64,000 nucleotides of DNA. It comes from Hypomesus transpacificus. Taxonomy: Eukaryota > Chordata > Actinopteri > Osmeriformes > Osmeridae. The notes below the pieces were generated by a model, which saw only the letters and a list, made by a program, of their open reading frames with translations, was not told the origin of the DNA and ran no database searches. Positions 1-9,812 of the stretch are shown here, piece by piece (positions within the stretch are counted from its first letter, which is position 1; every line of letters begins with the position of its first letter). Position numbers and translations under genes: made by a program. The stretch spans positions 13,896,355 to 13,960,354 of the forward strand of contig NC_061068.1 of assembly GCF_021917145.1 (NCBI RefSeq), read 5' to 3'.

Positions 1-924
1 TTTATTGCAAGGGCCCAGTTTTGAAAGTATTGTTCAACAATGTCCAGCTGTTGTTGTAGTCCTTGTTCAGTGTAAGACAGTGAGACAAGGTCGTCCGCAT
101 AAAACAGACACTTCATGTCTTTGTCCAGGAGGGAGAGGCCAGGAGCAGTACATTGATCTAGCTTAACAGCATGTTCATTTATATATATATTAAATAAAGT
201 TGGACTTAAATTACAGCCCTGACGAACACCCCTTCTTTGAGTGAAGAAATCAGTTTGTTTATCCCCAATTTTGACAGCCCATTTATTTTCCAAATACATT
301 GCTTTAACTAAGTCATATGTTTTGCCCCCTATACCACACTGTAGGAGTCTATAGTAGAGCCCAATAAAACAAGCAAATATTTTTTTTTAAATTGTTTGGT
401 GTACATGTTTATTAATTAGACTGTGAAGGGTATATACATGATCGATGGTTCTATGTTTTGGGACAAAACCAATTTGATTTCTGCTCAAGATGGTGTGTTC
501 ATCAAGGAAATCTAGTATTCTTCTATTTAGTATACTACAGAATAGTTTACCTACACAACTGCTGACACAGATGCCACGGTAATTATTAGGGTCTGATTTG
601 TCTCCATTCTTGTGAATTGAAGTTGTTCCACATATCCCAGAATTGATTTTGATTAATTGCGTTCTCAATATCTTCAAGTTTCATCTGGGTGTAGTTTTGT
701 TTTTTGTTTCTAATTGTACATTTATATATGTTTAAAATGTTATTGTACCTAGTGTGTAGGGCTGGGTTTTTTGGTTGGCAATGTTTTTCATTTGCTATTG
801 TCCTTAGGTCTTTTCTGATAGTTTTACAAACTTGATCAAACCATTTTTCGGTATTTAGCTTTTTAATTGGTTTCCGTTTGTGTTTGATAAGGTCTGCTTT
901 GATAGCTGCTTTGTGAAATATCAT
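1..924 (-). pseudogene. LINE reverse transcriptase fragment
   Basis: On the minus strand the segment 924-586 encodes the basic linker that precedes RT in LINEs. Then 677-387 encodes an RT finger region with a DPNNYRGI block and the QIGF block. From about 365 down to base 1 the frame is open and contains RGVRQGCNLSP and the catalytic YADD box at bases 101-90. The frame is interrupted near a run of T at 378-387 and again where the 924-586 and 677-387 frames meet, so at least two shifts are present. The RT thumb and 3' UTR lie outside the window. Function of an intact copy would be target-primed reverse transcription. Confidence 0.8.
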
Positions 925-1003
925 ATTACATTATTAATGGCCTTGTTTACACAGTCTCTGGTTGGGGCGTATTGATTTTGATCATATTTTGATATGTCAC
1001 TCA

Positions 1004-1619
1004 TACCCACTCATTTCCACCAAAGTGAACTGGGAGCTAGTTCGGAGCTGGTGCTAGAGCCAGTTCGGAGCTGGTTCAAGAACGGAGCTTACTAAGAACT
1101 GGTTTGCTTTTCCACAGGCGAGAGCCACCACAGAGCCACGTCATTACGTCACTGTATACGTCTCATGTTTCCCAGCAACGCTAGCGCGGTAGCGCCAAAC
1201 ACAAACACAAAATCAACAATGGCGGACGTTTCGTTGGAGTTGTAGTAAGTCGGAGCAAATTTACAAATTAGCAGTTTCATCAATAAAATAAGCACATTTT
1301 CAGCAACTACACTGCCCACTTTTCGATACAGTTTCATTCAGATTCTGATTTACAAGTACCGTTTAGCTGAAATATGAATTGTAAAAACTTAGAGCAATGA
1401 CGGACAAAGCGTTTTGTTGGTCACGGTAACCCCGCCCCAAACGGTTCTTTATTGGTTCGTAAACTAGACCAGCTCCGAAGTGGTGCTCGTTGCGAACCAC
1501 GTACGAACCACGTACAAACCACTTTTCCGGTTCCCAGTCTGTCGAAAGAGAAAGAACTGGTTCGCGATGAGGCACTGGCTCCGAACCGGCACCCAAAATG
1601 CGTTGGTGGAAAAGGGGTA
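1004..1619. mobile_element. PIF/Harbinger-like MITE (copy A)
   Basis: The element begins TACCCACTCATTTCCACCAA and ends with an imperfect inverted copy (TTGGTGGAAAAGGGGTA). It is flanked on both sides by the trinucleotide TCA (1001-1003 and 1620-1622), compatible with the 3-bp target duplications of PIF/Harbinger elements. It has no transposase. Its core (about 1238-1440) is homologous, in opposite orientation, to the core of the element at 17226-17774. It sits inside a LINE, so it inserted later than the LINE. Confidence 0.7.
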
Positions 1620-1730
1620 TCATTAGATCAGGTGAGTTCAAGGCCACGATGAACTTGTCTCCACTATCAGGGGCCCATCTGTGTGTAGGATGTAGTTTAT
1701 ACAGTTTATTGGGTTCTTTTTTTGTTTCAC

Positions 1731-2120
1731 TCAGTTGATTTGAAAGTAAAAAAAAAATAGATTTATTTGGTTGTGGTCTGAGAGGGGGGATTGCTGTCTG
1801 ACAGTGAATGCACTGATAGTGGAGGGGTCCATGTCAGTGAGTGCATAGTCTACCACACTAGACCCAACAGCTGATGAGTACGTGAATCTCCCTAAAGAGT
1901 CTGCTCTGAACCTACCATTAACTATGTACAGGCCTAAGGCCCGACAGAGGTGCACTACCTCCTTGCAACTTTGGTTTGTTACAGAGTCAAGGTTGTTCCG
2001 GCGGGTGATGGTCGGTGTGGTAAACAGGGGAGACTGACCAAACACATGGTTGTTGCCCTGTGGGTCGATGATGTCAGGTTCGGTTCCTGTCCGTCCATTC
2101 AGATCTCCAATTAGCAGCAT
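1731..2120 (-). pseudogene. LINE APE-type endonuclease, C-terminal part
   Basis: The 129-residue minus-strand frame starts with LLIGDLNGRTG, the conserved GD(L/F)N block of apurinic endonuclease-like domains. It ends with VDYALTDMD and the SDH motif (SPLSDHNQI), the C-terminal catalytic signature. The N-terminal half of the endonuclease is missing or frameshifted. The position between the coiled-coil ORF and RT fits a LINE ORF2. Insertion of the MITE just downstream separates it from the RT. Confidence 0.8.
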
Positions 2121-2178
2121 GTTTCCCTGGGTTTGAAAATATGTAATTTCAGAATGGAGAGTTTCAAAAGTGTCTTCT

Positions 2179-2730
2179 TCAAAGTAGGGAGAATCTATTG
2201 GGGGTATATAAATAGCACAGAGATATAGACTGTGTCTCTGTACTTGTGGTTATGGGGATTGATGAGAGTTTGTCTGTCAGGTGTTGGACTTCTCTGATGA
2301 AGCTCCTTTCTCTCTTCTCAGCATCTTCCTTTATTTTGGTTAACTGAGCACGGAGTACACAGTTTTCCTGTCTGAGTGCCTCTAGTCTTCCTCTGAAGTC
2401 AGATGCAGAGGCCTGGTTGTCCCTCTTGAGCTGCTGGAGCTCCTCTCTAAGCTGCTGTAAAGAGCTGTCTGGGGGGTTGGACAGCCTGGCCTGGGTCAGC
2501 TCTTTGAACTCAGCAAAATCCAGTTCCAGCAGGGCCATACTCTCCTTGAACTGGTTGGTGGAGCTGGCAGGTGTGGGAGGGGCCAAGATGAAGAAGTTGG
2601 TGGGGTTCTCTTCCGGGTTCTCATCTTCGTTGATAGAGGAGACATCGGTCTTCTTGGTGGCCACCTCAGCTTTTAACAGGGGGAATGCCTCTTCAAAGGA
2701 CTCCAGGTTGGCTTCATTTCCTTGGATCAT
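2179..2730 (-). pseudogene. LINE-associated coiled-coil ORF fragment
   Basis: The 183-residue frame is acidic at the N-terminus and then has a long heptad-like stretch rich in Leu, Glu, Arg and Gln (about residues 60-150), which predicts a coiled coil. It lies directly 5' of the endonuclease fragment on the same strand, as an ORF1 would. I see no zinc knuckle or RRM. Assignment to the LINE rests on position and coiled-coil character only. Confidence 0.5.
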
Positions 2731-3016
2731 GACCTTTCCTTTGGTCTAGTATGTGATGGTAAGCAGAGGGTCATCCTTGTCAAGGTGTTCATCTTTACAT
2801 CCTTTAATCTGCATCCTGAACCGATGCTCTCACTGGATACATATGTGTAATTATTGCACAGAGTATCTTTCCAGATGTAGACGGAATCAGTGAAGAATAA
2901 AATGTTGTTCTTTTTTCTTCCTCCTTTTTGTCTTCTCTTTGTGTTTCTCTAGCTGTCCCACTCTTACACTTGGCAGGGTATTTTACCTGCTCTGTGTCGT
3001 GAGAGCAGTGCTGCAC

Positions 3017-3480
3017 TTATGTGGTAGCTGGTAGGTTTCCATGGTGACCAGTTGTTTACTCCAAAAAGATAGCTTAGCAATTTACCCTGTATCTTCTTAT
3101 AAACACTGTCAAAACTAAACTAAGTATAGTTGACAGGATACACAGGGTTCTTAATTCACTAATAGTCAAAGCTACCAACAATAATCCTCACAATCTTCTT
3201 CTGATCTTCATAAAAGTAATATTTTCCCTTGGAATGTAGGTAACTGTCAGTAAAGTGGCAGTTGACAGTTGAGAGCTAGCAGTTTATAGCAGTTGATAGC
3301 TAGCTAGTTTGTTTGATAAAATGTGTGTTTTTTTCTTCTTTGCGAGTTGACAGTTGATAGATGTTGTTACCTCATCTTTAAATGAAATTATTGAATGGTT
3401 GTTTTATGGTGATGTCCCACTTCTAGGTCCATATTCGAGAGATCTTCAGCAGCACATTTTTATGCAGCTAGTTGTCCGGA
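3017..3480. other. Unannotated unique sequence
   Basis: This stretch is AT-rich with short repeats of an 'agttgatag'-type word around 3250-3360. I see no coding region, RNA gene or clear mobile element. Confidence 0.4.
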
Positions 3481-3494
3481 ACTCACTCTCTATT

Positions 3495-3662
3495 CTATTC
3501 TCTATCTCTCTTTCTCTGTCTGTCTCTCTCTCTCAGTCTCTCTCTCTGTCTCCCTCTCTGTATGTCTCTCTTTCTATGTCTCTCTCTCCCTCTCTGTGTA
3601 TGTATGTCTCTCTCTCTGTCTATGTCTCTCTCTCTGTCTATGTCTCTCTCTCTGACTATGTC
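3495..3662. repeat. CT-rich microsatellite with 'TCTCTCTCTGTCTATG' units
   Basis: The plus strand is nearly pure pyrimidine, built from TCTC and GTCTATG words. Apparent reading frames on both strands (Ser/Leu on plus, Arg/Glu/Asp on minus) are by-products of the repeat. Confidence 0.9.
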
Positions 3663-3924
3663 TTTCAAACAGTGTTGTGTCTGGGTTACACCTTGTGAAC
3701 AGTAGGGTGTGCTCACACACACACAAACACACACACACACCAGGCATGCTGGGTTTTGGTTATAACTAATGACACGGATACAAACTGTCATGCATGACAT
3801 CACTCTGTGAACATTAACCAAGAAGGTTAATTCAGGTTCACAACCCTACCCCCCCACCTCCCTCTCTCCTTCTGTCTTTTCAACTCTGGCTCATTTCGAA
3901 TGGGTCCGTGGTCCCTGCCCCTCT

Positions 3925-4333
3925 ACCGTTACTCTCTGTCTCTCTGTCTCTCTCTATCTGTCTCCCTCTCTGTCTCTGTCTGTCTCCCTCTCTGTCTCTC
4001 TCTGTCTCTCTGTCTGTCTCTGTCTGTCTCCCTCTCTGTCTCTGTCTGTCTCCCTCTCTGTCTCTCTGTCTCTCTCTATCTGTCTCCCTCTCTGTCTCTG
4101 TCTGCCTCCCTCTCTGTCTCTCTCTGTCTCCCTCTCTGTCTCTCTCTGTCTCCCTCTCTGTCTCTCTCTGTCTCCCTCTCTGTATCTCTCTCTGTCTTTC
4201 TCTGTCTCTCTCTCTGTCTGTCTCTCTGTCTCTCTCTGTCTACCTGTCTCTCTCTGTCTCTTTCTCTCTGTCTTTCACTGTCTCTCTCTCTGCCTGTCTC
4301 TCTCTGTCTCTCTCTGTCTCTCTCACTCCTTCT
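3925..4333. repeat. Polypyrimidine repeat of CTCTGTCTC / CTCCCTCTCTG words
   Basis: About 400 bp of degenerate pyrimidine repeat with short higher-order units. All six frames give long low-complexity translations, which are not genes. Confidence 0.9.
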
Positions 4334-4596
4334 CATTCCTCTCCCATCAGTCCCCCAGGCCTCCTCAGCCGTGTCCTGCAGCTCTGTTCCTCTGGTTGCG
4401 GGGGTTTCCTTGGTCAGTCATTCCCCAGCAGGGCTGACCCTCAGCGGGGGAGGAGCGGGGGAGGAGGGAAGGGGGGAGGGTAAATAACGTCTGGCCAGGC
4501 CTCCCTCCCCTAGTCCGTTGTCAGGAGGGACGTAACTCCACATGCAGCAGATTCCTCTGCTCTCCCGTCTTTCAGTTCTTCACTGACCTCTACGTA

Positions 4597-4665
4597 CCAC
4601 ACACACACACATACACACATACATACACAAACACACACACATACATACACAAACACACACACAGA
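4597..4665. repeat. CA-rich microsatellite
   Basis: Interrupted (CA)n with ATAC units. Confidence 0.85.
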
Positions 4666-4744
4666 AACAGGTCACATGGCTGTGTATGGTGGTCTGCTGT
4701 AGACGAGTCTAATGTCGAATGAGTCTTTCTCTCTTCCTTTATCT

Positions 4745-4747
4745 GTC

Positions 4748-4829
<82 letters not shown>

Positions 4830-4842
4830 TCTATCTGTCTTC

Positions 4843-4882
<40 letters not shown>

Positions 4883-4939
4883 TCCTCTATCTGTCTCCGT
4901 CTCTCTCTCTCTCTCTCTCTCTCTTCCTCTATCTGTCTT

Positions 4940-4974
<35 letters not shown>
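4745..4974. repeat. (CT)n microsatellite with periodic TTCCTCTATCTGTCT interruptions
   Basis: A long uninterrupted CT run of roughly 80 bp is followed by three further CT blocks separated by near-identical interruptions. This is a compound microsatellite that has duplicated in blocks. Confidence 0.95.
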
Positions 4975-4976
<2 letters not shown>

Positions 4977-5640
4977 GGAGTGGACAACACTACCCATTCA
5001 AGCAGCAGTACCAGGTGGATGAGGGGCTAAAGATCATAAAAAGGATAGAAAATGATGAGATAAGTAATGGAATGTTGATACCAGTTTACCCCCGGGGCAT
5101 GGAAGCTGGCTCCTTGACACAAACAAGTCAGGGGACATTCTTGTACGCCACCACTTCTGTATTTTTTCATCCAGCGTCATGGAAACGACTGCATGATTAG
5201 GTCTGCTTGTGTACAAGCACTAACATCTTTACGTGTACTTCAGACCACCATATATACACCTACCAAATGGTTTGTTAGGTCAATAAAAAGTGCGTATTCA
5301 CTTAACATCAAGTTGTGATGGGTTACTTTATGCACTCTTTTTTGACCTCTGTACACCTCTCAAACACACAAATACACATGGGGTAGGAGTATTTTTTAAG
5401 TGATATCTAGCGTAAGATAACCCATTATCATTTAGCTAGCTCTCAACGCTCATCATGAATTTGACGAAAATGTAGATCTAAGACATATGAAAAATGTATT
5501 GGCACAGCAATGTACTTTAATATGTAGATATACACCTATATCAAAACTTTCCATTTCAAAAATCCAATCATTCCGTTTCAAAAATCGTTATATGTCGTTA
5601 TGTATGTCTTCTATTTTTCTCATTTTGGCAGTTAGCCATC

Positions 5641-5863
5641 GGGGACCTATTATCGGCCGTCCAACCACTTTCAAAAGAGAAATGTCAAGTGTGACGCGAC
5701 GCACGACAAATACTGCACATATGGTTTGAGAGCGTGTTGGCATATTTAAATAACAAAGTAAGAGGCTGTAATTTGGTATATATGCAGTATGAGGTGCATA
5801 CATATCGGTGAGTTACATCCTTTTGTTGTTGCAGCAAATTTTCTTGGCCGATAATGGGTCCCC
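5641..5863. mobile_element. Small inverted-repeat element (MITE-like), unknown family
   Basis: The sequence GGGGACCTATTATCGGCC at 5641 is matched by an inverted copy ending at 5863 (GGCCGATAATGGGTCCCC), giving termini of about 18 bp with one mismatch over a 223-bp element. No clear target-site duplication is visible and no coding capacity. Family is not recognised. Confidence 0.55.
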
Positions 5864-5869
5864 TCCCTC

Positions 5870-6800
5870 TACCTTGAAAGAAATAATTTGTTCATTGTTT
5901 GAAAGGTATTCCAGCTAAAAACTATTGAATTTAGAGCTGAAATAATTAAAGTTGCCAATATTTTTGCAGACAAAACAGCCTTTCACAGAAAAACAATGCA
6001 TTTTAGCACAACAACTGCAGTGTGTCTGTTCACCTTTAGAGGGCGAAACTTCTAACAACATTCACATTCTTCTTTCATGCGAGACTGCGGCAAGCGCAAC
6101 ACTACTCCTTGACCAACCTCTTCAACACAATGGAGGAGTTAAGCCCATTGCAAAGTGCTATATCGTCTCCTTAATTACAGACGTCCAAGGAACCATAGAG
6201 AATACAGTTAAAGGGTTTGGTTCTGTCTCTCAGTTTCGGGTCAGCGTGAGGAGCCAGGCGTAGTTTCGACATGTCTACACACACACAGCACTTTCACTTA
6301 AACTCAAATGAAGTGTTACCTCAAAGCACATAATCTACCATGACCAGTCTGATTCAAAAGCAAGGTTAGATTTGAGGTTAAAGCAATATCTTCATGAAGT
6401 ATTTCTTGGTAAGACCATCGCCTACTTTATTTGTTAAGTAATACCAAGTTTTGTTCATGTCTTGCATGATAAACTAGACCTGCATGACCAGCTCAGTGGA
6501 TACCCCGCTGGGGCAGTAAACACACCCTGGCACAACGATCTGGTTTGTTTAGGCCAACACCCCTTTTCACTGGAAAATCTGCCACCAAACAGTTATCAGA
6601 CCACATCATTGTCATCCGTATGACTGTGAGCGAAGGGCTTGCTCTGATGGTGGCACGGCGTCACCATGGAGTCAGGGTGCTGAGTAGGGGCCAGCTGGAG
6701 TGAAACCCCAGATAAGGAGAGCAGAGAGGGGTGTGAGAGCGGCAGGTCCAGGGTCAACAGTAAACACTGGGAGGCACACACATGACTTCATCCCTTACGG
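5870..6800. other. Intergenic, no recognised gene
   Basis: The plus frame 5952-6263 is open for 103 codons but shows no domain, splice context or repeat identity that I recognise. The rest appears unique. Confidence 0.4.
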
Positions 6801-6807
6801 AGAGAAG

Positions 6808-7180
6808 GGGGGGGGGGGGGGTTGTGTGTGTTTCTGTTAGTGGGGGTGTGTGTGTTTGTTTATGTGAGTGTGTATGTGTGTGTGCATGTCTGTTTGTATG
6901 GGTGTGTCTGGCTGTGTGTGTTTTTAGGGGGGGGGGCGAGGGGGTGTTTGGGTGAAGTGTGTCTGGCTGTGTGTGTGTTTAGGGGGGGGGGGGGGGGGGG
7001 GGGGGGGCGAGTGGGTGTTGGGTGAAGTGTGTCTGGCTGTGTGTGTGCGTGTCTGGTTATGTATGTGTGTGTGTCTGGTTGTGTGTGTGTTTTTCTGGTT
7101 GTGCGTGTGTTTGGCTGTGTGTGTCTGATGGTGAGTGTCTGGTTGTGTGTTTGTCTAGTTGTGCGTGTGTGGGGAGGAGG
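6808..7180. repeat. TG-rich microsatellite with long G homopolymers
   Basis: Interrupted (TG)n contains G runs of about 13 nt near 6808, 10 nt near 6927 and about 26 nt at 6982-7007. Two tandem blocks repeat the order 'gtgtctggctgtgtgtg', G run, 'gggtg'. This is G-quadruplex-prone and slippage-prone DNA. Confidence 0.9.
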
Positions 7181-7634
7181 GGTGGGGGGGAGGTTGGAAC
7201 TGTTTTGACTTATTTCCAGGCTAGAAAGCTTCATTAATGATTACTTCATTACATCTCAATTGGCAACTCAAAATAGGTCAACTGTACTCGGATGAGTATT
7301 GACTAAATGTGTGACTAAAGTTTGATTTCTGCCTCCTGTCTTGGCAAAAATATGTTGTTTACACGAACAACTCTTATTCCTCCCCTTTCAACAGCCCTCT
7401 CTTGCTTCTACACATCCCTACTGACAGTTCTCTGTTTCCTCTCTGTCACCAGCCGTCCACACAACCTTCGTCTTGGAGACATGAGGCGGGCGTTGCGGAA
7501 TGGTGTGTGTGTGTGTAAAGGGGAGTGATAACAATTGGCAAGCATATTGCTTTTCTCAAGAAAAATGATAACAGCCTGAGGGGGTGAAGGTAGGGAGGGA
7601 GAGGGAGGCGTGGCCTATGCCTCATCGCTCGTGT

Positions 7635-7644
7635 GGAATTCCCC
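7635..7644 (+). promoter_or_regulatory. NF-kappaB consensus site in the elf3 promoter
   Basis: GGAATTCCCC matches the kappaB consensus GGRNNYYCC. It lies about 58 bp upstream of the elf3 TATA box. NF-kappaB-dependent cytokine induction of mammalian ELF3 through a promoter kappaB site is established, so a conserved control is plausible but untested here. Confidence 0.5.
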
Positions 7645-7701
7645 TGTCCCAGACGACACCTGGGCCCTCCCATCGGCCCGCCCACAGCCCTCTTTTAGAG
7701 G

Positions 7702-7708
7702 TATAAAA
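7702..7708 (+). promoter_or_regulatory. TATA box of elf3
   Basis: TATAAAA lies about 180 bp upstream of the first splice donor. A start about 25-30 bp downstream (near 7733) would give a non-coding first exon ending at 7889. Confidence 0.6.
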
Positions 7709-7732
7709 CTCCCACAGGTGCGCAACAGGTGC

Positions 7733-7889
7733 ATCTATGCAGAGACACAGATTAAAGCGAGAGAAGGAACAGAGAGAGACAGTGTGAGGACAGAGAGAGA
7801 CAGTGTGAGGACACTACCAGGACGTGGATCAGGGACTCACACACACTGAGAGGACTTTACCACTGAACAAGTCTACATCTCTGAATCAG
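7733..7889 (+). other. elf3: elf3 non-coding exon 1 (5' UTR)
   Basis: The exon starts near 7733 (inferred from the TATA box) and ends at CTGAATCAG before the donor GTAGGT at 7890. It contains a 20-bp tandem duplication of an 'acagagagagacagtgtgagg' type word around 7769-7810. The next exon begins at 8161 after a TTCCTCAG acceptor, ten bases before the start codon. Confidence 0.6.
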
Positions 7890-8170
7890 GTAGGTGTGAA
7901 TGCTGCCCAGGGGAGACAGGCACCAGAGATGTCAAAGGAGATCATTCATAATCATATTGACTGTGATTATTTTTTCTGCTGACAAAATGTGGAAATGTAT
8001 CATGAAATTACTCAACCATGCAACATTGCACAATGTGAATTAAGCACAGCGATTCAATTGACCTGATCCCCTGGGGCCGTAAACGTTTCCAATGTTTGTC
8101 CAATTGTCCAAATTGTTTGTCCAAAAATCCAATGTTTGTGTTGGTGTTGTGGTTCCTCAGAGAGTCCGTC

Positions 8171-9155
8171 ATGGCGTCTTCCTGTGATCTGAGCAGCGTC
8201 CTGACCCACGCCAACCTGACCATGTACCCGTGTGGCAGCCCAGACCTTGTGCAGCAGCCGGGCCTGGCCCTGCACTCCCTCCCCCCCTGCATGGAGCCCA
8301 CGCTGATGCCACACACCCCGTACGGCGGCCTCATGAGTGAGTAGGACAGCCGTCTGCGCTGCTCAGATACCAGGGACTCTCATGGTTTCTCACCAGTCTT
8401 CCATATTCCTGTAGTCTTCAACTCAAGCTTTTGGAACATACAGGCTGTCATACCTGCAGAAGCTAAATCGGGTTCGGTGTCTCTGTGCAGAGAGAGGCTA
8501 ATTTTTCAGTTTTACTTCGTTTTTCGAAATTACATTCAGACTTTTACTTGTTGCACTTGTGGCAGACAAGAATTCGGATGTCTTTAAAGACGTTTGGTAG
8601 GTTTTCTTCAACTGACGGTTTTAGCAGTGTCTGTGTTTTTCAACAATCCACTTCCTGTTGGCAGAAATTCAAGGCAAAACCTCATCAGGGAATATATTGC
8701 CTTCCCTGTAACACAGCCACAGTGAATCTGCCTCTGACCTTATTGAGAGACTGTTAGCTAAATCATTAACCCAGAAAATGTGTAACCAGTCTGGGACACA
8801 TGTTAAAAGAATGTTGTCTCACTCAATCCCTCGAAACACATATCCTTAGTATTTACTCTTGTCAATCCACCATGTAACCAGACAGAAGAGTTTCAGCTCA
8901 CCAGTTTAAGTTGACAAGTTGCTGATTGAGAGAGGAGTTGGGTTTGTCTGCAGCCAGGCAACACCAAACGACGGTGAACAAGCCACAGTCACAGCCTCTG
9001 TCAGTGTGCATGTATGTAGGCACGCATGCAACACTTCAGTGAGGAGATTTTGACTTGGGAGTTTTGTTGTTGTTTCTACAACGCATAAATAGTCATTTTG
9101 ATTTTAAAGATACCCCCGCATATACAAATCAAGGTCAACGTAAATATGCTCACAC

Positions 9156-9206
<51 letters not shown>

Positions 9207-9769
9207 ACACACACACAGGATACACACCTCTCACCTTCCCTCCACCTGCCTCCTCCCTCAGGTCCCTGGTACGAGGTCCACCCCCACAGCTGGACCAAGC
9301 AACACGTGCTGGAGTGGATCAGCTTCAACGTGGAGGCCTGCAAGCTGGACAGCAGCACCATAAGCATGTCCTGCTGCAACATGGACGGGCAGGCTCTGTG
9401 TCAGCTGACGCACGGCCAGCTGATCAACACCTTCGGCGCCCTGCTGGGGTCGGTGCTCATCCACAGCCTCCAGGAGCTCAAGTCCAAATATGGCAAGTAC
9501 CCACCTTCTCATTCAGTCCCTTTTCGTTTTGTGTGGCTCGTGTTGTGCCGAGTGAAGATGGTCACCATAAGGGCTCCTTCCCCCCTGGTGTAACTGTTTA
9601 AACTGTGTCTCCTGTTACAGAGCTGGTCTAACTGTTTAAACTGTGTCTCCTGTTACAGAGCACTTCACAGTCACAGGCACAGAGATGAGCGAGACATGCC
9701 AACTCCTGGACATCTTCCTGGACAACTTCCCTGAATTCCCATTCCTCAACTCCGTGACCATAGGCGAAG

Positions 9770-9812
<43 letters not shown>

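Larger units (their letters stand above)
1..3016 (-). mobile_element. Non-LTR retrotransposon (LINE), 3' end cut by window edge, split by a MITE
   Basis: Read on the minus strand, three LINE-type pieces occur in the right order: a charged coiled-coil ORF1-like segment (2730-2179), the C-terminal half of an APE-type endonuclease (2120-1731) and a reverse transcriptase (about 924 to 1). The RT runs off the left edge, so the 3' end is not seen. A 616-bp MITE (1004-1619) interrupts the element between endonuclease and RT. Frame changes between the pieces show it is no longer fully coding. Clade is uncertain: the sequence is of the general APE-type non-LTR group, and I could not place it in a named fish family. 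The 5' boundary near 3016 is approximate. Confidence 0.8.

Noticed and set aside
3900..4487. Open frames of nearly 200 codons on the plus strand
   Set aside because: They are made almost entirely of CTCTGTCTC repeats (Ser/Leu/Val) and open in two frames at once.
5952..6263. 103-codon plus frame as a possible small gene
   Set aside because: No domain, no splice context, no poly(A) signal or repeat identity that I can recognise.
9497..9498. GT at 9497 as donor of the elf3 PNT exon
   Set aside because: It puts the following exon out of frame with the conserved EHFTVTG segment, whereas the GC donor at 9493 joins in frame.
9621..9658. First acceptor of the duplicated elf3 splice site as the main site
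   Set aside because: Splicing there gives a stop codon after three codons; the second copy preserves the frame.
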